In this document: positions 8,082 through 16,662 of the stretch, piece by piece | How positions within the stretch are numbered: position 1 is the first letter of the stretch | Layout of the letters: each line of letters starts with the position of its first letter | Program-made: the position numbers and the translations under genes | The notes under the pieces: generated by a model | What the model saw: the letters and a program-made list of their open reading frames with translations, nothing else | Told to the model about the DNA's origin: nothing | The model's database searches: none | Assembly: GCF_004331465.1 (NCBI RefSeq) | Contig: NZ_SJKB01000003.1 | Span: 186,001-250,000 of the forward strand | Direction: 5' to 3' | Length of the DNA stretch: 64,000 nucleotides | From: Kribbella pittospori | Lineage (GTDB): Bacteria; Actinomycetota; Actinomycetes; Propionibacteriales; Kribbellaceae

Positions 8082-8906
8082 ATGGCGGCATCGAGCTCCG
8101 ATCTGTCCGGCTGGCGGCGAGGACCGTTCACCGGCGCCGGACTGACCTACGACTGCTTCGAGAACGGGTCCGGTCCAGGAGTCGTACTGATCCCCGAGAT
8201 CCCGGGACTCACGCCCGAGGTCCAGGCCTTCGGTGAGCACCTGGTCGCCGCCGGGTTCACCGTCGTCATCCCGTCGCCGTTCGGTACGCCGGGACGCGGC
8301 CCGAGCATGGGCTACACGCTGAGGACGGTCGCGCGCCTGTGCGTGTCCAAGGAGTTCCGGGCGTTCGCGACGGACGCGGAACGGCCGATCACGAAGTACC
8401 TGCGGGCCGTTGCCGCCGACCTGGCCACCCGGACGCCGGGCCGAGGGGTGGGCGTGATCGGGATGTGCTTCACCGGCGGGTTCGCCCTGGCCGCAGCCGT
8501 CGAGGAGTCGGTGGTGGCGCCGGTCCTCAGCCAGCCGTCGGTGCCGTTCCCGGTGACGCGCACGATGCGCCAGGACCCGGGCCTGTCCCGGCGGGAGTTC
8601 GAGATCGTCAAGGAACGGACGCGGAACGATGGACTCTGCGTGCTGGGTCTGCGGTTCAGCAAGGACCGGGGGGCGCCGCCGGAGCGCTTCGCCACCCTCC
8701 GCGCGGAGCTCGGTGACGCGTTCGAGGTGATCGAGCTCGACTCCGGCCCGGGCAATCCGGACGGCTTCAAGAGCACGGCCCACGCGGTCGTGACCCACGA
8801 GGTGCGGGAGGACCCGCCGAATGCGGCGTACCGGGCGCGGGCCCGGGCGGTCGAGTTTCTCCGCGAACACCTTGTAAAGCAAGGCGAAACTCAACCGAAC
8901 GATTGA
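8082..8906 (+). CDS. Dienelactone hydrolase family protein
   Basis: A 274-residue alpha/beta hydrolase resembling carboxymethylenebutenolidase. The nucleophile elbow is GMCFTGG with Cys in place of Ser, as in true dienelactone hydrolases. A final His in KSTAHAVV would complete the triad. A PGVVLIPEIPGL strand near the start fits the fold. The protein is cytoplasmic and its substrate is uncertain; there is no aromatic-degradation cluster nearby. ATG 8082 follows GAGGAGG, and a TAAGCT -10-like element lies about 30 bases upstream. Confidence 0.85.
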   Translation: MAASSSDLSGWRRGPFTGAGLTYDCFENGSGPGVVLIPEIPGLTPEVQAFGEHLVAAGFTVVIPSPFGTPGRGPSMGYTLRTVARLCVSKEFRAFATDAERPITKYLRAVAADLATRTPGRGVGVIGMCFTGGFALAAAVEESVVAPVLSQPSVPFPVTRTMRQDPGLSRREFEIVKERTRNDGLCVLGLRFSKDRGAPPERFATLRAELGDAFEVIELDSGPGNPDGFKSTAHAVVTHEVREDPPNAAYRARARAVEFLREHLVKQGETQPND

Positions 8907-9082
8907 ACTCTGTGGTAACCAGGCGGTCCGTCACAGCGTGCCGAGTAGCTATGACCGTCGGTGCCGAAATGTTAAAGCGGTGTGGAGGAATACGCAGCGT
9001 GTGAGTATCCCGACTCCGGGTGGGGAAACATACCGAAATCTGGGGTGGATCGTTGCGTTGTGAAAGGGAGGGGGAGCAGTGG

Positions 9083-9202
9083 GTGACGCTCGGTGATTTC
9101 CTCTGGTATCAAGCGCGGGGGACATGGCACGATCGGCCCCCGGAGGCACATCAGGGGGCAGGCATGGCGATGGCCACGCACTTGAAGAGTGAGGCTGTAT
9201 GA
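9083..9202 (+). CDS. Possible 39-residue small protein
   Basis: A short open frame starting GTG and reading VTLGDFLWYQARGTWHDRPP at its N terminus. It is preceded by a strong purine tract (AAAGGGAGGGGGAG), and its TGA overlaps the ATG of the next gene as ATGA. These features suggest a coupled leader or small protein, but it is short and I recognise no family. The frame is open back to a GTG at 9020 without a comparable ribosome-binding site. The rest of the 292-bp interval (8907-9198) shows no other clear feature. Confidence 0.35.
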   Translation: MTLGDFLWYQARGTWHDRPPEAHQGAGMAMATHLKSEAV

Positions 9203-10044
9203 ACGGGCGGACAGCACAGGACAGCCGGCTCCCGGTCAACGGGACGGCGGCGGCTAACGGGACCAACGGTCACGGCCCGCAGCCGCAAGCTCCACTCGGC
9301 CACCTGCCGGCGGACGAAGGGGCCGGCGAGCAGAAAGCTCCCGCGGAGCATCGCGACCACAAGAAGCGCGGCCGCGGCAAGTCCCAGGACAACGCTCCGG
9401 CACGCGATGCCGGTGCGCGACCCGGCAACGCCGCAGGCGGGCCCGAGCCTGGTCCTCAGGCAGGCCCACAGAACGGGTCCCCGAACGGTCCAGCGAACGG
9501 CGCCGGTCCCGAGCAGGTGCATTGGTCCCAGCGGCCGAGCACGCGGGTGAACGGTACGCCGCTGGGCGAGTTCAACACTCCGGTCCGCGTCGACGAGATC
9601 GCGGTCGCGGCGATGGCCCTGTCCGAGAACCTGCAGGCCGCCACCCGCGGCATGCCCGAGTCCGTCGAGTTGCGCCGGTTCCGGCGTGAGCTCGACCAGG
9701 CCGCCAGCACGTTCCGCACGATCGCGGGCGAGCTCGAGGCGACCGCCGGCAGTCTCGTCCGCCTGGCAGCGAACGAGGCCCAGGCGTGCGGCGTCGGCTG
9801 GGGCGTCTGCCCCGAGCACGGCCTGACGCTGATGAACGTCGGCGACACCGTCACCTGCCACATCCTCGGCTGCCACCGGCAGAACGAGGGCGCGGTAGAG
9901 CGCTGCCAGCACCCGGTGGCCTACCGCGTCGTGGACGCGGCCGGCCCGTCGCTGCTGACCTGCGCCGGCCACGCCATCGCCTGCCGTCTCTACCTCGACA
10001 ACCCGGTCATCACCGCCGCAACGGACAGCATGGAGCTGTTCTAG
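9199..10044 (+). CDS. Unknown protein with Cys/His-rich C-terminal domain
   Basis: A 281-residue protein of no family I recognise. Residues 1-125 are low complexity (Asn, Gly, Pro, Ala, plus a basic patch HRDHKKRGRGK) and probably disordered. Residues 130-190 look like an amphipathic helical segment. Residues 197-262 hold Cys197, Cys204, His207, Cys220, His221, Cys225, His226, Cys236, His238, Cys255, His258 and Cys262. This suggests one or two structural metal sites, including CPEHG and CAGHA. There is no signal peptide. The start overlaps the stop of the possible small ORF. Confidence 0.7.
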   Translation: MNGRTAQDSRLPVNGTAAANGTNGHGPQPQAPLGHLPADEGAGEQKAPAEHRDHKKRGRGKSQDNAPARDAGARPGNAAGGPEPGPQAGPQNGSPNGPANGAGPEQVHWSQRPSTRVNGTPLGEFNTPVRVDEIAVAAMALSENLQAATRGMPESVELRRFRRELDQAASTFRTIAGELEATAGSLVRLAANEAQACGVGWGVCPEHGLTLMNVGDTVTCHILGCHRQNEGAVERCQHPVAYRVVDAAGPSLLTCAGHAIACRLYLDNPVITAATDSMELF

Positions 10045-10048
10045 ACCC

Positions 10049-10355
10049 TCAGGCCGGCCACGGCTGGGCGGGCCGGGTTGCCGTCACGGGCGCCTGGCCC
10101 TTGAACATTCGGCCGCCGTCGTTGGTCAACCGCAGGTAGTAGTCCGACGTACACGCCGTACCGTCCTCGTCGAGGGCGCGGATCCCGGAGCCGGCCGGAA
10201 CCCAGGCACCGCTCTCGGCGGTCTTCGCGATCTGGTTGCCCTCGCTGTACTCGTCGAACATCGTGATGTAGAGACCCTGCACCCCGACGCGGGTGAGGTT
10301 GTAGAACTGGCGCCACATCAGGTCGCCATGACGCCGATGGCTCGCGGACGTCCGG
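10049..10355 (-). pseudogene. C-terminal remnant of a GH71/99-like glycosidase
   Basis: The minus strand reads RRHGDLMWRQFYNL, then VQGLYITMFDEYSEGNQIAKTAE, ALDEDGTACTSDYYLRLT and finally TRPAQPWPA. From memory this matches the C terminus of actinobacterial xylosidase/arabinosidase-like proteins with a GH99-type barrel. Upstream, the frame hits a TGA near 10362 and the rest of the enzyme (several hundred residues) is absent, so this is a decayed 3' fragment. Its stop codon is a few bases from the end of the convergent gene. Confidence 0.65.
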
Positions 10356-10521
10356 CCAGCTCACGATCGCGGTGTTGGTGGGCAACGGCGGCAGTCGAGG
10401 CAAGCAAAAGTACGGCGGGAGAGCTTCAGGGGGCGGACTCCTGTCGGGGGCGGAGGAAATCTCGAACAGACTCTTGCAAGAAAGCGATAGTGACAAGGCC
10501 TTGACGGCCCCACCGCTGAAA

Positions 10522-10548
10522 CTTAGTTTGTTGCCTCAACAGACAAAG
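10522..10548. promoter_or_regulatory. Candidate ROK-repressor operator
   Basis: An inverted repeat with 12-base arms, CTTAGTTTGTTG and CAACAGACAAAG, separated by CCT (10 of 12 positions symmetric). It ends 19 bases before the ATG of the ROK gene and directly precedes its GAGGAGAGG ribosome-binding site. ROK/XylR repressors typically bind such A/T-rich dyads and autoregulate their operon. Confidence 0.6.
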
Positions 10549-10567
10549 TCTGAGGAGAGGTGGCCTG

Positions 10568-11839
10568 ATGACGTTGACCGACGGTCGCCGCCCGGGGGAC
10601 CGAGCGGTTGCCGCTGACCACGTCTCGCTGCGCCGTAACAACCTCTCCGTGGTCCTGCGCCACGTCCGCGAGTCCGGCCCGAAGTCGCGAGCCCGGATCG
10701 CCGCAGACACCGGCCTGAACAAGGCCACGGTCAGCAGCCTCGTCGCAGAGCTGGTCGAGCGTGGCCTGCTCCGCGAAGGTCCGGCCGACTCCACCCGCGC
10801 CCTCGGCCGTCCCGGCCAGCTGGTCGAGCTCGACGGCAGCGGCGTGTGCGGGATCGGGGCCGAGATCAACGTCGACTACATCGCCGTCTCCGCCCTCGAC
10901 CTGGCCGGCGACACCGTCATCGAACGCCGCGACCCGCTCGACGTAGCCCACCTCGACCCCAGTACGACGCTCGACAAGGTGTCCGACCTGGTCCGCGAAG
11001 CCGTGACGGCCGTGCAGGAACGCGCCGGCCAGCTCGCCGGCGTGACCCTGGCCGTGCCCGGCCTCGTCCAGGGTGACACCGGCGACCTCAAGCTCGCGCC
11101 CAACCTGGGTTGGGGCGAGGTCCAGGTGATCCAGGAGATGCGGTCGCGGCTCGGCGAACCGTCGTACCCGCTGCACGTCGACAACGAGGCGAACCTCGCC
11201 GCGCTGGCGGCCTACTCGGAACTGCGCAAGAACACGCCGGTGCAGGATCTCGTGCTGCTGACCGGTGCGGTCGGTGTCGGCGGCGGAATGGTGTCGAACG
11301 GGCACCTGCTCCGCGGCGGCCGCGGCTACAGCGGCGAGGTCGGCCACATGCCGGTCGCGCCACCCGGCCGGACCTGCGGCTGCGGGCGGACCGGCTGCTG
11401 GGAGACGGTCGTCGGCCTGAGCGCACTGTTGCACAAGGCAACGGACAGGGACGACCCGGTCCGGGATCCGTCGCTGGACGTGGAGCAACGGCTGGCCGGG
11501 ATCACCCGGCGGGCCGAAGCGGGGGACGCGCGGACACTGACCGCGCTGAAGGAAGTCGGTACCTGGCTGGGGATTGGGGGAGCGATCCTGGTGAACATCC
11601 TGAACCCGGACGTGCTCGTGCTCGGCGGCTACTTCGCCGTCCTCGGGCCGTGGCTGAAGGAACCGCTGGAGAAGGCGATCCGCGACCGCGTGATCGCGCC
11701 GGACGGCGGCGGCTGCCAGGTGGTCCGGTCGGACCTCGGGTTCGCCGCGGCGGTCCGTGGCGGCGCGCAGATCTCGCTGGAGCAGGTCCTGGTCGATCCG
11801 ACCGTGATCGGCCGCGTGGACTCGGGGGTGGCGCAATGA
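10568..11839 (+). CDS. ROK family transcriptional regulator (XylR-like)
   Basis: A 423-residue repressor. A winged helix-turn-helix lies at about residues 20-80 (SRARIADTGLNKATVSSLVAEL type), followed by an ROK sugar-kinase-like domain. The zinc motif CGCGRTGCWE is present near residue 280. As first gene of the pentose operon it probably senses xylose or a related sugar and represses the operon through the dyad at 10522-10548. The ATG has a GAGGAGAGG site, and its stop overlaps the start of the transporter ATPase. Confidence 0.9.
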   Translation: MTLTDGRRPGDRAVAADHVSLRRNNLSVVLRHVRESGPKSRARIAADTGLNKATVSSLVAELVERGLLREGPADSTRALGRPGQLVELDGSGVCGIGAEINVDYIAVSALDLAGDTVIERRDPLDVAHLDPSTTLDKVSDLVREAVTAVQERAGQLAGVTLAVPGLVQGDTGDLKLAPNLGWGEVQVIQEMRSRLGEPSYPLHVDNEANLAALAAYSELRKNTPVQDLVLLTGAVGVGGGMVSNGHLLRGGRGYSGEVGHMPVAPPGRTCGCGRTGCWETVVGLSALLHKATDRDDPVRDPSLDVEQRLAGITRRAEAGDARTLTALKEVGTWLGIGGAILVNILNPDVLVLGGYFAVLGPWLKEPLEKAIRDRVIAPDGGGCQVVRSDLGFAAAVRGGAQISLEQVLVDPTVIGRVDSGVAQ

Positions 11840-13338
11840 ACGATCTGCTGATGATGACCGGGATCGTCAAGGAGTTCCCCGGCGTACGGGCGCTCGACGG
11901 CGTCGACCTGGACGTCCGGGCCGGCGAGGTGCACTGCCTGCTCGGCCAGAACGGCGCCGGCAAGTCCACGCTGATCCGGGTGCTGACCGGCGCTCATCAG
12001 CCCGACGCCGGAGCGATCTCGATCAACGGCGAACAGGTTCAGCTGAACAGCCCGACCGCGGCGATCCAGCGCGGTATCGCGGCCATCTACCAGGAGCTCG
12101 ACCTGGTCCCCGAGCTGTCCGTGGCCGAGAACATCTTCCTCGGCCACGAGCCCTCCCGCTTCGGCTTCAGCCGTCGGCACGAGGCGACGGCCCGGGCCCG
12201 CGAGATCCTGCAGGGCTTGGGGCACGGCGAGATCCCGGTGCATCGGTCCGTCGGTTCGCTGCCCGCCGCCGGGCAGCAGGTGGTCAGCATGGCCCGCGCA
12301 CTGTCGCGGGATGCGCACCTGATCGTGATGGACGAGCCGTCCGCGGTGCTCGATCCCGAAGAGGTCGCCAACCTCTTCCGCGTCATCCGTGGCCTGACCG
12401 CGCGCGGGGTGGCGGTCGTCTACATCTCGCACCGGCTGGAGGAGATCCGCCAGATCGGCGACCGGGTCACCGTGCTGAAGGACGGCGCGACCGTCGCCAC
12501 CGGCCTCGACGCCCGCGCGACGCCGACCAAGGAACTCATCCGGCTGATGACCGGCCGCTCGATCGAGTACGTCTTCCCGCCCCGCCGGGAGATTCTCAGT
12601 ACGGCGCCCGTCGTACTCGAGGTGGAGGACCTGACCCGGCCGGGTGAGTTCGCCGGCATCGGGTTCACCGTGCGGGCGGGCGAGATCGTCGGGCTGGCCG
12701 GGCTCGTCGGGTCAGGGCGGTCAGAAGTTCTCGAGACCGTGTACGGCGCCCGCCGGGCCGCCACCGGATCAGTCCGGGTCGACGGCGTGCCACTGCGGCC
12801 GGGCCGGGTGCAGGCCGCGGTGAAGGCCGGTGTCGGGCTGGCGCCGGAGGAACGCAAGAGTCAGGCGCTGCTCCTGGACGAGGCCGTGTTCAAGAACATC
12901 ACGGTGTCGAGCATGGGGCGGTTCGCCAGCGGGGGATTCCTGAACGGCCGGGCTGAGCGGGAGGCCGCCGCGCAACTCGCCACAGCACTGGATGTCCGTC
13001 CGTCCGGGGTGGAGTATCCCGTGCGCAACCTGTCCGGTGGGAACCAGCAGAAGGTCGTGCTGGCCCGCTGGCTGCTGCGGGAGTGCCGCGTGCTGCTGCT
13101 CGACGAGCCGACGCGAGGCGTCGACGTCGGGGCGCGGTCCGAGATCTACGCGTTGATTCGCAATCTGTCCGCCAACGGGGTCGCGATCGTGCTGGTCTCC
13201 AGTGAGGTCGAGGAAGTGCTCGGTCTGGCCGACCGGGTCGTCGTACTGCGGGAGGGGCGTGCCGTCCACATCGGGCCCGCGCAAGACATCGACGAGCATC
13301 AGGTCCTGGACCTGGTGATGGAAGGAAGTGCTGTGTGA
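11836..13338 (+). CDS. Sugar ABC transporter ATP-binding protein (ribose/xylose type)
   Basis: A 500-residue tandem ATPase of the RbsA/XylG/MglA type that powers CUT2 monosaccharide import. NBD1 has Walker A GQNGAGKST, an atypical signature LPAAGQQ and Walker B IVMDEPSAVL. NBD2 has the usual degenerate Walker A (GLVGSGRSE), signature LSGGNQQK and Walker B LLLDEPTRGVD. The ATG overlaps the stop of the ROK gene. The downstream permease and binding protein complete the system. The substrate is inferred as xylose from the xylose isomerase in the same operon. Confidence 0.93.
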   Translation: MNDLLMMTGIVKEFPGVRALDGVDLDVRAGEVHCLLGQNGAGKSTLIRVLTGAHQPDAGAISINGEQVQLNSPTAAIQRGIAAIYQELDLVPELSVAENIFLGHEPSRFGFSRRHEATARAREILQGLGHGEIPVHRSVGSLPAAGQQVVSMARALSRDAHLIVMDEPSAVLDPEEVANLFRVIRGLTARGVAVVYISHRLEEIRQIGDRVTVLKDGATVATGLDARATPTKELIRLMTGRSIEYVFPPRREILSTAPVVLEVEDLTRPGEFAGIGFTVRAGEIVGLAGLVGSGRSEVLETVYGARRAATGSVRVDGVPLRPGRVQAAVKAGVGLAPEERKSQALLLDEAVFKNITVSSMGRFASGGFLNGRAEREAAAQLATALDVRPSGVEYPVRNLSGGNQQKVVLARWLLRECRVLLLDEPTRGVDVGARSEIYALIRNLSANGVAIVLVSSEVEEVLGLADRVVVLREGRAVHIGPAQDIDEHQVLDLVMEGSAV

Positions 13339-13351
13339 TGAGTGAGGCCAC

Positions 13352-14398
13352 ATGACTGTCGAGGATGGCGCACGTCCTCCGGAGCAGACCACGTCTACAC
13401 AGGCAACGGTCACTCCACCTGCCGCGCAACGCTCGACCGGGCTGATGCACAGTGGCGTGGGACGCAACCTCGGTCTGGTGGTGGCGCTGGTTCTGCTCTG
13501 CATCGTCGGAGTGATCACGGCGGGGGACACGTTCGCCACCGGCGCCAATGTGCTGACGATCCTGCGGCTCGCGGCCGTGATCGGCGTGGTCAGCATCGGC
13601 ATGACGTTCGTGATCACCGGTGGCGGGATCGACCTGTCGGTCGGCGCGATGGTCGCGCTCGCCTCGGTCTGGGCGACCACGCTGGCCACTCAGCAACTGG
13701 CGTCGGACCTGCACTGGATCTTCATGGTCACTACGGCGCTCGTCGTCGGTGCGGCCTGTGGCCTGGTGAACGGGCTGCTCGTTGCCTACGGCAAGGTCGT
13801 GCCGTTCATCGCGACGCTGGCGATGCTGGCGGCGGCCCGCGGTCTGGCCGAGATCATCTCCGACCGGAAGACCCAGATCATCACGGTGAACTCGTTCGTC
13901 GACTTCTTCGGCGGATCGCTGATCGGCGTACCGGTGCTGGTGTGGATCTTCCTGCTGGTCGCCGCGGCCGGCTGGGTGCTGCTGAACAGGACCACGTTCG
14001 GCCGCCGCACCTTCGCCGTCGGCGGCAACTCCGAGGCCGCCCGGCTGGCCGGCATCAAGGTGCAGCGCCATACCGTCGCCCTCTACGTCCTGGCCGGGCT
14101 GTGCTGCGGGATCGCCGCGGTGATGCTGATGGCCCGGACCACGACCGGTAGTTCGACCCACGGCCAGTTGTACGAGCTGGACGCGATCGCGGCCGTGGTG
14201 ATCGGCGGCACGCTGCTGTCCGGCGGCCGCGGCACGATCGTCGGCACCGTCTTCGGTGTCCTGATCTTCACCACCCTGAACAACGTCTTCACGCTGAACA
14301 ACCTGAGCATCTCCGCCCAGTCGGTCGCCAAGGGGGCGATCATCGTGATCGCCGTCCTCCTCCAGCAGCGACTCGCCGCCCGGGCAACCAGCCAATGA
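13352..14398 (+). CDS. Sugar ABC transporter permease (RbsC/XylH-like)
   Basis: A 348-residue integral membrane protein with about 9-10 hydrophobic segments. It has the RbsC family signatures VITGGGIDLSVGAMVALASV near residue 90 and TFGRRTFAVGGNSEAARLAGI near residue 215. The first 35 residues are hydrophilic and Thr/Pro rich. It lies 13 bases after the ATPase gene and 23 bases before the binding protein, so it is co-transcribed. It forms the membrane channel of the CUT2 importer, probably as a homodimer. Confidence 0.93.
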   Translation: MTVEDGARPPEQTTSTQATVTPPAAQRSTGLMHSGVGRNLGLVVALVLLCIVGVITAGDTFATGANVLTILRLAAVIGVVSIGMTFVITGGGIDLSVGAMVALASVWATTLATQQLASDLHWIFMVTTALVVGAACGLVNGLLVAYGKVVPFIATLAMLAAARGLAEIISDRKTQIITVNSFVDFFGGSLIGVPVLVWIFLLVAAAGWVLLNRTTFGRRTFAVGGNSEAARLAGIKVQRHTVALYVLAGLCCGIAAVMLMARTTTGSSTHGQLYELDAIAAVVIGGTLLSGGRGTIVGTVFGVLIFTTLNNVFTLNNLSISAQSVAKGAIIVIAVLLQQRLAARATSQ

Positions 14399-14421
14399 AC
14401 CGCCACAAGGAGGGGACAACG

Positions 14422-15468
14422 ATGTCCGCACGAACACGAACATTCGCAACCGCCGCCATCGCCGGTCTGGGTGTGCTCGCCCTGGCCGCCTGTACCAGCA
14501 ACACCCCGAAGGCCGAGGAGAGCGACAACGCCCCGGCCCCTGCGGTCGCGGCCGGGAAGAACGACGAGCCCGGCAAGAAGGTGCGGATCGGGTTCTCCGC
14601 GCCGGCCGCCGACCACGGCTGGATGGGCGCCATCACCAAGACGACCCAGGCGGAGGCGAAGAAGTACCCCGACGTCGAGCTGATCGTTGCCGAGGGCACG
14701 AACGACGTGAACCTGCAGATCAGCCAGGTCGAGACCTTCATCAACCAGAAGGTGGACGCGATCGTGCTGCTGCCGTTCGACGGCGCGGCGCTCACCCCGG
14801 TGGCGACGAAGGCGATGGAGGCCGGTATCACGGTGGTGAACGTCGACCGTGAGTTCGACAGCCCGTTCGCGGCCCGGACCACGATCCTCGGTGACAACCA
14901 CGGCATGGGTGTCTCGGCCGGCACGTACATCTGCCAGCAGCTGAAGGACAAGAAGGACGCTGTGGTCGCGGAGATCGCCGGCATCGACTCGCTGCCGCTG
15001 ACCCAGGACCGCAGCAAGGGCTTCAAGGAAGCGCTGGCCGACTGCGGCCTGAAGGTGAGCAACCGGGTCGCCGCCGAGTTCACCGTCGAGTCCGGTGAGA
15101 AGGCCGCGGCCAACCTGCTGCAGGCGGCGCCGAAGATCGACGCGATCTGGAACCACGACGACGACCAGGGCGTCGGCGTGATGGCCGCGATCAAGAACTC
15201 CGGCCGCAAGGAGTTCTTCGTCGTCGGCGGGGCCGGCTCGGCGAACGTGATGCGGGACATCAAGTCCGGCAACTCGTTGCTGAAGGCCACCGTCATCTAC
15301 CCGTCCACGCAGGGCGCCGACGGTGTCCGGCTGGCCCGCCTGCTGGTGCAGAAGAAGGCCCTCGGCGACCTGGTGGAGGTCGAGGTGCCGCGCACCGTGC
15401 AGCTGTACGCGCCGGTCGTCACCAAGGACAACGTGGACCAGTACATGCCTACCGCCTTCGAAAGCTGA
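14422..15468 (+). CDS. Sugar-binding lipoprotein (periplasmic-binding type 1)
   Basis: A 348-residue solute-binding protein. The signal peptide ends in the lipobox LALAAC (Cys24), so it is anchored to the outer face of the membrane. The mature part has the RbsB/XylF-like fold with VRIGFSAPAADHGWMGAI and the second-lobe motif IDAIWNHDDDQGVGVMAAI. ATG 14422 has an AAGGAGGGG site; the alternative start at 14395 would place residues before the signal. It delivers the sugar to the adjacent permease and ATPase. Confidence 0.92.
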   Translation: MSARTRTFATAAIAGLGVLALAACTSNTPKAEESDNAPAPAVAAGKNDEPGKKVRIGFSAPAADHGWMGAITKTTQAEAKKYPDVELIVAEGTNDVNLQISQVETFINQKVDAIVLLPFDGAALTPVATKAMEAGITVVNVDREFDSPFAARTTILGDNHGMGVSAGTYICQQLKDKKDAVVAEIAGIDSLPLTQDRSKGFKEALADCGLKVSNRVAAEFTVESGEKAAANLLQAAPKIDAIWNHDDDQGVGVMAAIKNSGRKEFFVVGGAGSANVMRDIKSGNSLLKATVIYPSTQGADGVRLARLLVQKKALGDLVEVEVPRTVQLYAPVVTKDNVDQYMPTAFES

Positions 15469-15498
15469 CAAACACAGCGAGAGCTGACGAGGAGAGCT

Positions 15499-16662
15499 AT
15501 GACGAACCTGGGCATCGGCCTGATCGGCTACGCGTTCATGGGCGCGGCCCACTCGCAGGCCTGGCGGAGCGCGCCGCGCTTCTTCGACCTGCCGCTGGAC
15601 CCGGCCATGAACGTGCTCTGTGGCCGCAACCCCGAGGCTGTCCAGGCGGCCGCGACGAAGCTCGGCTGGAAGGAGACCGAGACCGACTGGCGCAAGCTGC
15701 TCGGCCGCGACGACGTCCAGCTGATCGACGTGTGTACGCCGGGGGACAGCCACGCCGAGATCGCGATCGCCGCTCTGGAGGCCGGCAAGCACGTCCTGTG
15801 CGAGAAACCGCTGGCCAACACGGTCGAGGAGGCCGAGGCGATGACGGCCGCGGCGGAAGCGGCCAGGGCCAAGGGGATCAGGTCGATGGTCGGGTTCACC
15901 TATCGCCGGGTGCCGGCGATCGGGCTGGCCCGCCAGCTCGTTGCCGAGGGCAAGCTCGGGACGATCCGGCACGTCCGGGCGCAGTACCTGCAGGACTGGA
16001 TCGCCGATCCGGAGGCGCCGCTGTCGTGGCGGCTGGACAAGGAGAAGGCCGGCTCGGGCGCCCTCGGCGACATCGGCGCGCACATCATCGACCTGACGCA
16101 GTACATCACCGGTGACAACATCGCCGAGGTGAGCGGTCAGCTCGAGACGTTCGTGAAGGAGCGGCCGGTCGCGGCCGAGCACTCGGGCCTGGCCGGTACG
16201 GCGGGCACCGAGCGCGGACCGGTCACCGTCGACGACGCGGCGGTCTTCCTGGCGCACTTCCGGTCCGGCGCGCTCGGGGTGTTCGAGGCGACCCGGTTCG
16301 CGACCGGGCGGAAGAACGCGATCCGGATCGAGATCAACGGCAGTGACGGCAGCCTCGCGTTCGACTTCGAGGACATGAACCTCCTGCACTTCTACGACGG
16401 AGCAGAAGACGCGAGGACCGCGGGCTTCCGCCGGATCCTCGCCACCGAGTCCGCCCACCCGTACGTCGAGGCGTGGTGGCCGCCCGGCCACCTGCTCGGC
16501 TACGAGCACGGGTTCACCCATCAAGCCGTCGACCTGGTGACCGCGATCGCCGAAGGAGCCGATCCGACGCCGTCGTTCGCCGACGGGCTGCGGGTCCAGC
16601 GTGTGCTGGCCGCGGTCGAGGCCAGTTCGACCTCCCGACAATGGCAGGAGATTCCTGAATGA
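15499..16662 (+). CDS. Gfo/Idh/MocA family oxidoreductase
   Basis: A 387-residue NAD(P)-dependent dehydrogenase. The N-terminal Rossmann motif GLIGYAFMG, the CEKPLANT motif near residue 97 (Lys-Pro at the active site) and GFTYRR are typical. The C-terminal alpha/beta domain includes [15 protein letters not shown] with a probable catalytic His. The family oxidises or reduces sugars and inositols. In this operon it probably acts on the imported pentose or an analogue. ATG 15499 follows GACGAGGAGAGCT. Its stop overlaps the xylose isomerase start. Confidence 0.9.
   Translation: MTNLGIGLIGYAFMGAAHSQAWRSAPRFFDLPLDPAMNVLCGRNPEAVQAAATKLGWKETETDWRKLLGRDDVQLIDVCTPGDSHAEIAIAALEAGKHVLCEKPLANTVEEAEAMTAAAEAARAKGIRSMVGFTYRRVPAIGLARQLVAEGKLGTIRHVRAQYLQDWIADPEAPLSWRLDKEKAGSGALGDIGAHIIDLTQYITGDNIAEVSGQLETFVKERPVAAEHSGLAGTAGTERGPVTVDDAAVFLAHFRSGALGVFEATRFATGRKNAIRIEINGSDGSLAFDFEDMNLLHFYDGAEDARTAGFRRILATESAHPYVEAWWPPGHLLGYEHGFTHQAVDLVTAIAEGADPTPSFADGLRVQRVLAAVEASSTSRQWQEIPE

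Noticed and set aside
8990..9060. A GGGTGGGGAAACA ... GGGGTGGATCG pattern resembling part of a c-di-AMP (ydaO) riboswitch
   Set aside because: Only short G-rich segments match from memory. The other conserved ydaO segments are not visible, and the downstream gene is not a cell-wall hydrolase or transporter. A covariance-model search would decide.
10523..11836. A 437-residue minus-strand frame opposite the ROK gene
   Set aside because: It mirrors the coding sequence of the ROK regulator, has no start signal and no recognisable domain.
14083..16641. An 852-residue minus-strand open frame
   Set aside because: It lies antisense to the permease, sugar-binding protein and oxidoreductase genes, all of which have clear motifs and ribosome-binding sites.
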